A model generated the notes under the pieces. It was given only the letters and a program-made list of their open reading frames with translations. It was not told the DNA's origin and searched no databases. 64,000 nt of DNA from the NCBI RefSeq assembly GCF_029962485.1, contig NZ_CP073638.1, positions 1,798,001-1,862,000 of the forward strand, in the 5' to 3' direction. This stretch comes from Burkholderia cepacia (lineage in GTDB: Bacteria; Pseudomonadota; Gammaproteobacteria; Burkholderiales; Burkholderiaceae). This document shows, in pieces, positions 55,777-64,000 of the stretch; the stretch's first letter is position 1, and each line of letters begins with the position of its first letter. The translations under genes were made by a program, and so were the position numbers.

Positions 55777-56885
<1,109 letters not shown>

Positions 56886-57005
56886 GGCACGACCGGCGTG
56901 TTGAACGGGGAAGGTTCGACGATAGCAAGACGCGCGCCGGCCACGAACCAATTCATCGAGCTATCGGTATGACGGCGGCCGGATTGCGCCGGCCGCCGCT
57001 CGGCG

Positions 57006-57686
57006 TCATGCAAGGCCGGTCATCTTCCATTGCTGTTCGAGCGCGCCCGGCCCGAAGTCGAGCGAGCCGCCGAGCGGTTCCGCAAGTGCCTGGAAATACG
57101 CCGCTTCCTCGAGAATCAGGATGTACTTCGACACGTCGATGATCGACTTGCCCCAGAACGTCGCCCCGCCGTTCGCCTCGATGATCGCCGGCACCTCGGG
57201 ATCGCGCCGGATCGTGTCGACGATGAAGCGCGGCTCGCCGGGACGGCGATCGACATACACCGGAATCTCGCGGGCGCGCGTGTAGCGCGCGGCCGGCGCA
57301 TAGCGGATCGGCAGCGGACGATGCGCGCTCGCCCATGCACCGAGGTACGGGCCGTGTACGTGAATCACGACGTCGACATCCGGAGCCTCGCGGAACACGC
57401 CCGCGTAGCGCGGGCCATTGCCGCCCGCGCGCGCATCGCCGTGCAGTACGTCGCCATCGAGCGTCACGACGACGGGCTGGATCTCCTGGGACGCAGCCCA
57501 CGGGCTCGGCGCCGACAGCGCGACGACGAGTTCCGTGCCCGGCACGCGCTGAAACGCCTGGAACGTGTTGGTCGCGGACAGCGTGTGGGTTTCCTTCAGC
57601 ACGCGCGCGGCCTGCGTGAATTCGCGCGTGGCGCGCTCGACGAATGCCACGAGTTCGCCGCTGTCGATGGCTTGGGTGACGGACAT
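57006..57686 (-). CDS. Class II aldolase/adducin-family protein
   Basis: A 226-aa protein of the class II aldolase/adducin family. The zinc-binding pair is His109 and His111 in VIHVHGPYLGAW, and the start ATREFTQAARVLKETHTLSATNTFQAF is unusual compared with classic fuculose aldolases. The third usual zinc His near residue 150-160 is not obvious, so catalysis is uncertain. Its sigma-54 promoter and the shared activator repeat link it to the SfnR-like regulon, so it may handle a product of desulfurisation, perhaps an aldehyde. The specific reaction cannot be told. Confidence 0.75.
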   Translation of the reverse strand: MSVTQAIDSGELVAFVERATREFTQAARVLKETHTLSATNTFQAFQRVPGTELVVALSAPSPWAASQEIQPVVVTLDGDVLHGDARAGGNGPRYAGVFREAPDVDVVIHVHGPYLGAWASAHRPLPIRYAPAARYTRAREIPVYVDRRPGEPRFIVDTIRRDPEVPAIIEANGGATFWGKSIIDVSKYILILEEAAYFQALAEPLGGSLDFGPGALEQQWKMTGLA

Positions 57687-57757
57687 GAGGACGGTTTCCT
57701 TGATCGGGTGGACGGAAGCGCTTGCATCGCAACACCGCGACGCACGGCCACCGGATC

Positions 57758-57773
57758 AGCAGCAATCGTGCCA
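57758..57773 (-). promoter_or_regulatory. Sigma-54 promoter of the class II aldolase gene
   Basis: On the minus strand TGGCACG-ATTG-CTGCT matches TGGCACG-N4-TTGCW with one mismatch. The leader to the ATG at 57686 is about 60 nt. Confidence 0.75.
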
Positions 57774-57860
57774 GCCGCGCAAGGCGCACGGCGCAGGCCG
57801 GCTGGTGCGGCACGGGCGCGCGATGCGTGACTCGCGCGGTGCCGTCCTTGTGTATGCGTC

Positions 57861-57876
57861 TGTTGCGGGAGCAACA
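57861..57876. promoter_or_regulatory. Activator-binding repeat shared by two sigma-54 promoters
   Basis: TGTTGC-GGGA-GCAACA is a perfect inverted repeat with the same arms and spacing as at 51761-51776. It lies 88-103 bp from the minus-strand promoter at 57758-57773 and about 110-125 bp from the plus-strand promoter at 57986. The divergent layout copies that of the desulfinase locus. Confidence 0.65.
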
Positions 57877-57985
57877 ACCAGCCGACCGTGATTGCTGCAC
57901 GACGCGCAGCCGGTACGCATGCGCGATCCGTGCGATGCGGATCGATTGCCCGTCACACCGCGCGCGGCTTGCGCAACGCGCCCGC

Positions 57986-58001
57986 TGGTTCAAAACTTGC
58001 G
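57986..58001 (+). promoter_or_regulatory. Sigma-54 promoter of the secreted hydrolase gene
   Basis: TGGTTCA-AAAC-TTGCG fits TGGCACG-N4-TTGCW at GG, C, and TTGC with correct spacing but has several mismatches in between. The leader to the ATG at 58063 is about 51 nt, in line with the other four sites. Confidence 0.6.
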
Positions 58002-58062
58002 TCGTGGTCGACCCGCACCTGCCTTGCACGGCGCATCCGATCTTATCGACCTTCATCCGACC

Positions 58063-59346
58063 ATGACGCTTCTTCCCCTGCGCGGCCTCGCCGCACGCAC
58101 GCTACTCGTCTCGGCACTCGCCGCTTCCACCGTCATTTCGCACGCGGCTTCACCCGGCCGCGTTCCCGCACCTGATCCGTTGCAGGGCGACGGCCGCGTG
58201 TCGGCGTTCTACACGTGGGACCACGACATTCCGGCCACGCCCGGCGCGCTGCTGCGCACCGAACCGCTGCCCGCGACCCTCGGGCTCGCGAGCGCCGGGC
58301 AGCAACTGCGCATCCTGTATGCCTCGACCGACGGTGTCGGCGGCCACACGCCGATCGCCGTGTCGGGCGCGCTGTTCGTGCCACGCGGCCAACCGCCGGC
58401 GGGCGGCTGGCCGATCGTCGCATGGGCACACGGCACGTTCGGGATGGTCGACATCTGTGCGCCCTCCTGGTTCGGCCGTTCGTATCGCGACGTGCGCTAC
58501 CTGAATGCATGGCTTCAGCAAGGATTCGCGGTGGTCGCGACCGATTACCAGGGTCTTGGCACGCCCGGCCCGAATCCGCAGCTCAACAATCGTTCGAACA
58601 GCTACACGCTGCTCGACAGCGTGCGCGCGGTGCTCGGCGGCGTGCCGGGCCTCGCGAACGAAATCGTGCTCGTCGGCCAGTCGCAAGGCGGCTCGGCCGT
58701 GTTCGCGGCGGCCGGCTACGCGCCCACCTATGCGCCCGAACTCGCGATCCGCGCGACCGTCGCGACCGGGACGATCTACAACGCGTCGCGCGCCACGCTC
58801 GCTTCGCTGCCGAAGTTCGAGACGGCCTACCGGCGCGATGCCGAGCGCGTCGATCCGACACTCGCGTACCAGTTCTACTCGGTGCTGTCCGCGCAGCAGA
58901 TCGACCCTTCGTTGCGCGCCGACGAAGTGCTGACCGACCGCGCGCTGCCGATCCTCGAACAGGCGCGCATCGGTTGCCTCGCGTCGCTCGAAGACGACGC
59001 GGCGCTCGCACACCTTACGCATGCGAACACGGTGAAGCCCGGCGGCGATGCGCGGCTGCAGGCGTGGTGGGACGACTACCTGAAATACCCGACGCTGAAG
59101 ATCGCCACGCCCGTCTTCATCGGCGCGGGCGCCGACGACGGGCTGGCGCCGCTCGAACTCGCGCTCGCGAAGGATGCGTGCGCGGCCGGCACGACCGTCG
59201 AGGCGCACCTGTATGCGGGCCGCGAGCACAACGGCACCGTGAACGCGTCGCTAGCCGATTCGATTCCGTTCGTGAAGCGCGTGCTGGCCGGCGAGACGAT
59301 CCGCCCGCTCTGCTCGCCGGTCGCGCAGCAGGCCGTGTCGCAATAG
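58063..59346 (+). CDS. Exported lipase-like alpha/beta hydrolase
   Basis: A 427-aa secreted hydrolase resembling the secretory lipase (LIP) family. A signal peptide covers residues 1-28 (LLVSALAASTVISHA). The nucleophile elbow is GQSQGG with Ser207; the likely acid is Asp in GADDGLAPLE and the likely His is in GREHNGTVNAS. Before the nucleophile stand WAHGTFG and the oxyanion region. These enzymes cleave esters outside the cytoplasm. A sigma-54 promoter and the shared activator repeat suggest co-control with the sulfur genes, so it may act on a sulfur-containing ester or simply share the starvation signal. The gene ends just before groES. Confidence 0.82.
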   Translation: MTLLPLRGLAARTLLVSALAASTVISHAASPGRVPAPDPLQGDGRVSAFYTWDHDIPATPGALLRTEPLPATLGLASAGQQLRILYASTDGVGGHTPIAVSGALFVPRGQPPAGGWPIVAWAHGTFGMVDICAPSWFGRSYRDVRYLNAWLQQGFAVVATDYQGLGTPGPNPQLNNRSNSYTLLDSVRAVLGGVPGLANEIVLVGQSQGGSAVFAAAGYAPTYAPELAIRATVATGTIYNASRATLASLPKFETAYRRDAERVDPTLAYQFYSVLSAQQIDPSLRADEVLTDRALPILEQARIGCLASLEDDAALAHLTHANTVKPGGDARLQAWWDDYLKYPTLKIATPVFIGAGADDGLAPLELALAKDACAAGTTVEAHLYAGREHNGTVNASLADSIPFVKRVLAGETIRPLCSPVAQQAVSQ

Positions 59347-59429
59347 CCGGCTTCCGGCGCTTTGCACGACGGCGCGAATGCTTGTGCAAATCCGTTATTG
59401 GATCGCGCCGCCGCGCATTTTTATACTCG

Positions 59430-59456
59430 TCAGCACTCTCTGTTAAAGAGTGCCAG
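59430..59456. promoter_or_regulatory. CIRCE operator upstream of groES
   Basis: TCAGCACTC and GAGTGCCAG, spaced by nine bases, match the CIRCE element (TTAGCACTC-N9-GAGTGCTAA) with three mismatches. HrcA represses groE operons through this site. It lies 33 bp before the groES start. Confidence 0.85.
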
Positions 59457-59488
59457 CCAATCCGGACAGAACAGCACAGGACGAAAAA

Positions 59489-59779
59489 ATGAGCCTACGC
59501 CCCTTGCACGACCGCGTGATCGTGAAGCGACTCGACCAGGAAACCACCACCGCGTCGGGCATCGTGATCCCCGACAGCGCCGCCGAAAAGCCCGATCAGG
59601 GCGAAGTGATCGCCGTCGGCCCCGGCCGCAAGGATGCGGACGGCCAGCGCATCGTGCTCGACCTGCAGGTCGGCGAGCGCGTGCTGTTCGGCAAATACGC
59701 GGGCCAGGCCGTCAAAGTGGACGGCAACGAGTTTCTCGTGCTGCGCGAGGAAGACATCGTCGCGGTCGTCAATCAATAA
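59489..59779 (+). CDS. groES: Co-chaperonin GroES
   Basis: A 96-aa GroES (Cpn10) heptamer subunit. It starts [18 protein letters not shown] and has the mobile-loop region [18 protein letters not shown] (about 16-33), then [17 protein letters not shown] and [26 protein letters not shown]. It caps GroEL during protein folding. It is controlled by CIRCE/HrcA and followed by groEL 12 bp later. Residue differences from the primary Burkholderia copy and its chromosome-2-like context suggest this is the additional groESL pair. Confidence 0.97.
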   Translation: MSLRPLHDRVIVKRLDQETTTASGIVIPDSAAEKPDQGEVIAVGPGRKDADGQRIVLDLQVGERVLFGKYAGQAVKVDGNEFLVLREEDIVAVVNQ

Positions 59780-61432
<1,653 letters not shown>

Positions 61433-61486
61433 TGATGGACGGTGCGCGCTGGTTCGCCGGCGTGCGCGCGGTCTTGCCGGAACATG

Positions 61487-61520
61487 AAACGCGTGGCGAC
61501 GGAAGTCGTCACGCGTTTTT
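61487..61520 (+). terminator. Rho-independent terminator after groEL
   Basis: AAACGCGTGGCGAC and GTCGTCACGCGTTT pair with one G-U, with loop GGAA, followed by TTT. It lies 54 bp after groEL. Confidence 0.85.
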
Positions 61521-61600
61521 CTTTGGAATCGGCCGTATGCGTGGCCGTTACCGCGCTCGGGTAAGATGAAAGCCCGTCTGCCGCTACCGCCCTCCACGCC

Positions 61601-62215
61601 ATGTCGACCACCGTCAACACCCTGCTCCCGCTCGCCGGCGTCCTGCTGCTGAGCGTCGCCAGCCCCGGCCCGAACTTCGTGATCGTCACGTCGACCGCGG
61701 TCGTGTCGCGCCGCGCGGGTGTGATGACGGGGCTCGGCCTCGCCGCCGCGTCCGGCACCTGGGCCGCGATCGCGATTGCCGGGCTGAGCCTGCTCGTGAC
61801 GCACGTTGCATGGGTCCACACCGCGCTGCGGCTCGCGGGCGCCGCGTATCTGATCTGGCTCGGCCTGAAAATGGTCGTGACGGCGCGCAAGCCGCTGCCC
61901 GTTTCCACGCCGGCTGCTGCGTCCGACTGGAACGCGGCGAAAAAGGGCTATGTCGTCAGCATGACCAACCCGAAATCCGTCGCGTTCTACGGCAGTATCT
62001 TCGCGCTGATGGTGCCGACCCAGGCGCCCGCTTGGCTCGATCTCGCAGTCGTCGCGCTGTCGGTCGCGATCTCCGCCGCGTGGTATTGCGCGATGGCGCT
62101 GCTTGCGTCGCATCCTTCCGTACGCCGGCTGCTGGTCCGGCGCAAGGCCGTGCTCGATACTACGGCCGGGCTGCTGCTGATGGGCGTTGGCGGAAGGATG
62201 CTGGCTGGACGCTGA
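61601..62215 (+). CDS. LysE/RhtB-family amino-acid exporter
   Basis: A 204-aa membrane protein with six hydrophobic segments. The family marker SVASPGPNFVIVTSTAVVSRRAG at the N-terminus (Pro-Gly-Pro) is clear, followed by LRLAGAAYLIWLGLKM and VSMTNPKSVAFYGSIFA. Members export amino acids and homoserine-like compounds. It is a single gene after the groEL terminator; the substrate is unknown. Confidence 0.9.
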   Translation: MSTTVNTLLPLAGVLLLSVASPGPNFVIVTSTAVVSRRAGVMTGLGLAAASGTWAAIAIAGLSLLVTHVAWVHTALRLAGAAYLIWLGLKMVVTARKPLPVSTPAAASDWNAAKKGYVVSMTNPKSVAFYGSIFALMVPTQAPAWLDLAVVALSVAISAAWYCAMALLASHPSVRRLLVRRKAVLDTTAGLLLMGVGGRMLAGR

Positions 62216-62732
62216 TTCGCGGCGCACGTTCCGCTCATGGTCATGCCGACCGTTCAGGCGCATGGCTGTGGGCCAGCGGCGGCGCGAACTACACGTTCCA
62301 GGGCACACCTTGCCGCACCAGCGCGCATCTCTGGCCGTGCACGTAGCGGGTGCATTACGTACCTTTACGACCTTTTTACTTGCGCCCGCGAATACGTTCA
62401 CTAGAATGAGTTCGCCATCCATCACCGAGCACGCATCATGCGCATCCGAAGTCCTCGCCCTCCGAGTTGCTTTTCTGCCTGACAGGCAGGACGCCTGCGT
62501 CTCGCTTCCCCGAGCCACCGTCCTGCCGCCTGGCGGACGGTGCGCGCCGTAGTCATTCCCGTGCACGCCTGAACACGACGTCGATGCGATAACCGCGCAT
62601 CGCGAAGCGTGCGCTCGATCCTGTGTGCGCGGCATATCGCGTGCAACGACGCATCATCGATCCGCCGATCCGGTCCATTTACTTTGCATTCCTGATTTCA
62701 TTCCGGGAAATTCCCGTTTTCGGAGCCAGTTC
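62216..62732. other. 517-bp intergenic region
   Basis: No gene is supported here: a 121-codon frame on the plus strand has no ribosome-binding site and no codon bias. AT-richer stretches around 62350-62410 and 62680-62720 probably hold promoters for the unknown gene at 62733. I see no RNA gene. Confidence 0.45.
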
Positions 62733-63104
62733 ATGTTCGAGATCGACAAGCAGTACACACGCGAATTCATCCACACCGCCTGCGGCGGCAGCAAGCAGGG
62801 ATTCCTGCCGACGAAGAACGGCAAGGTCGTGGCCGCCTGCCTGCGCACGGACCTCAACCCGCACGCGCCCGACGTCATCCTCTGCGACGGCAGCGCGTCC
62901 GCGCGCTCGGCCGGCAGGACGCTCGCCGCGCAACGCGATGCGATTCCGGTGTTCATCAAGACGGCAACCGACGCCTACCGCTTCGTCGGACAGTACGTCG
63001 TCTGCGAATCGCTCACGGCGCCGCTCGACTGTGCGCCTTACGTGCGCAACAGCGGCTTCACCGCCGCGCAGATCTCGCGCGTGCTCAAGCTCAAGCGCAG
63101 CTGA
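62733..63104 (+). CDS. Conserved-looking protein of unknown function (123 aa)
   Basis: A soluble 123-aa protein starting MFEIDKQYTREFIHTACGGS. Blocks suggest an alpha/beta fold: GGSKQGFLPTKNGKVVAACLRTDLNP, PDVILCDGSASARSAGRTLAAQ, IPVFIKTATDAYRFVGQYVV and APYVRNSGFT. The combination of a GGS loop and a substrate-like strand pattern reminds me of modified-base-binding domains tied to restriction enzymes, but this is weak. I do not assign a function. It is followed by a small membrane-protein gene 58 bp later; they may be independent. Confidence 0.6.
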   Translation: MFEIDKQYTREFIHTACGGSKQGFLPTKNGKVVAACLRTDLNPHAPDVILCDGSASARSAGRTLAAQRDAIPVFIKTATDAYRFVGQYVVCESLTAPLDCAPYVRNSGFTAAQISRVLKLKRS

Positions 63105-63162
63105 CACGCTTGCGCGGCGCATCGCGCGCCGCGTCCCCGTCGTCTTTCATACAGGAGCAATC

Positions 63163-63381
63163 ATGCTTGGCCTGACGTTCTGGAAACACGTGATCGGCGC
63201 GCGGACCGATGCAGTCCGCGACAACAGGACAATCGCGCACGACCGGCACCGCCGGGTGTCGAGAACGCTCGTGCTGACCAGCGCCGCGGTGGCGTTCGCG
63301 GCGATCGCGTTCGGTGCGCCGGTCGTCGGCATTTCGGTCTTTCTGCTGACGACGTTGCCGTTTGTGCTGTCGGGTACCTGA
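63163..63381 (+). CDS. Small membrane protein (72 aa)
   Basis: A 72-residue frame with AGGAG seven bases before the ATG. A charged, His/Arg-rich N-terminal third (residues 10-34; VIGARTDAVRDNRTIAHDRHRRVS) precedes two hydrophobic segments (about 35-51 and 55-70), so it probably forms a hairpin in the membrane. No family is recognised. Confidence 0.6.
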   Translation: MLGLTFWKHVIGARTDAVRDNRTIAHDRHRRVSRTLVLTSAAVAFAAIAFGAPVVGISVFLLTTLPFVLSGT

Positions 63382-63512
63382 GGCGCCCGTATCGGGCTCG
63401 GTTCCAACAGCGATCGATACGAAATTTTAATACCGCGCCCCTACGTCTCTGACACCGTCTTTACGCGGTTTTGTCTAGGATTTCCCTGTCATCCCGACAC
63501 GGAGAGATCCGC

Positions 63513-64000
63513 ATGCAAACGCAGCAGGCCGCCGCCGGCGGCCAACCCGACCTTCCCCACCGACGCAGCGGCACACCACTCGCGACGCGGCTGGCCGACG
63601 CGTGTCCGCCGGAGCACATCCTGCTCGACGTCCCGGTGGAAAGCGCGATCCAGCTGTTCGACCTTGTCGCGCGCCATATCGAGCGCACGAGCGGCGTGTC
63701 CGCCGAACGGATCCGGACCGAACTCGTCAGGCGCGAGCAGCTCGGCTCGACCGGTCTCGGCCAGGGCGTCGCGATTCCGCATGCGCGCGTCGACGGGCTC
63801 GGCTCGGCCGTCGCACTGTTCGTTCGCGCGCTGTACCCGTTCACGTTCAACGCACCGGACCGCAAACCCGTGCGCGAATTCATCGTGCTGGTCCTGCCGC
63901 AAGCGGACGACCGCGCGCACCTCGAACTGCTCGCCGACGCGGCGCGATGTTTCAGCGAGCGCGCGTTCCGGCAGGCGTCGCGCGACGCGCAGACGCCCGG
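63513..64000 (+). CDS. PTS IIA (PtsN-like) protein, 5' part
   Basis: At least 162 residues to the window edge; the 3' end is missing. After about 30 residues of Pro/Gly-rich N-terminus comes a PTS EIIA-type 2 domain. The phosphorylated His is His90 in GQGVAIPHARVDGLGS, and ESAIQLFDLVARHIERTSG and FIVLVLPQADDRAHLELLADAARCF complete the fold. Such proteins are phosphate acceptors in the nitrogen-PTS or fructose PTS. GGAGAG precedes the ATG at 63513. Confidence 0.85.
   Translation, partial: MQTQQAAAGGQPDLPHRRSGTPLATRLADACPPEHILLDVPVESAIQLFDLVARHIERTSGVSAERIRTELVRREQLGSTGLGQGVAIPHARVDGLGSAVALFVRALYPFTFNAPDRKPVREFIVLVLPQADDRAHLELLADAARCFSERAFRQASRDAQTP

Noticed and set aside
57719..57733. A further TTGC/GCAACA half-site between the aldolase gene and its promoter.
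   Set aside because: It lies downstream of the promoter, is incomplete, and such short matches are frequent in this DNA.
62187..62552. A 121-codon frame after the LysE gene.
   Set aside because: It starts inside the LysE gene, has no ribosome-binding site and no recognisable protein features.

Overview
The window is high-GC DNA (mostly 65-70 % by eye) whose gene families and codon use fit a Burkholderia cepacia complex bacterium. The best anchor is the convergent pair at 14,248-17,163: the cis-2-dodecenoic acid (BDSF) synthase rpfF and its PAS-GGDEF-EAL receptor rpfR, a hallmark of Burkholderia chromosome 2. A second-copy CIRCE-groES-groEL locus (59,430-61,432) fits the same replicon. I see no rRNA, tRNA, CRISPR array, insertion sequence or phage gene.

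Left part (1-14 kb): the 3' end of a D-threonine-aldolase-family gene with an ornithine-cyclodeaminase-family gene and a HAD hydrolase; a glutathione transferase; a divergent YCII/MarR pair around a perfect palindrome; a PEP-mutase-family enzyme; a carboxymuconolactone-decarboxylase-like protein next to an XRE/MmyB regulator; an MFS exporter divergent from an AraC regulator; a secreted transglutaminase-like protein; a KimA-like APC permease; and two small proteins (56 and 52 aa).

Middle (14-44 kb): the quorum-sensing pair rpfF/rpfR; an operon of DUF1445 protein (D-glutamate cyclase type), MFS carrier and fused 5-oxoprolinase with a divergent LysR regulator; a secreted beta-propeller-like protein; a four-gene sulfatase operon (lipoprotein sulfatase, formylglycine-generating enzyme, NlpA-like lipoprotein, YkgJ-type Cys-cluster protein) with overlapping start and stop codons; a truncated short-chain dehydrogenase remnant abutting an MFS gene; an EamA exporter; a LysR/medium-chain reductase pair around a 16-bp palindrome; and a LysR-controlled amidohydrolase/binding protein/porin operon.

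Right part (42-59 kb): what looks like an organosulfur scavenging island. A minus-strand operon encodes an SsuD-like flavin monooxygenase, a DszB-like desulfinase, TonB, ExbB, ExbD, a second DszB-like desulfinase and an MFS protein; a TonB-dependent receptor follows with its own promoter. Divergently run a third DszB-like protein, which lacks the catalytic Cys and His, and an ABC transporter without a local ATPase. A short SfnR-like sigma-54 activator lies downstream. I find five sigma-54 (-24/-12) promoters, each 49-60 nt (predicted leader) before a start codon, with TGTTGC-N4-GCAACA inverted repeats between or upstream of them. The same arrangement controls a class II aldolase and a secreted lipase-like hydrolase. 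The inferred logic is sulfur-starvation induction by the SfnR-like protein, TonB-powered uptake, and release of sulfite by monooxygenase and desulfinase.

Right end (59-64 kb): groESL, a LysE-type exporter, an unrecognised 123-aa protein, a 72-aa membrane protein, and the start of a PTS IIA protein cut by the window edge.
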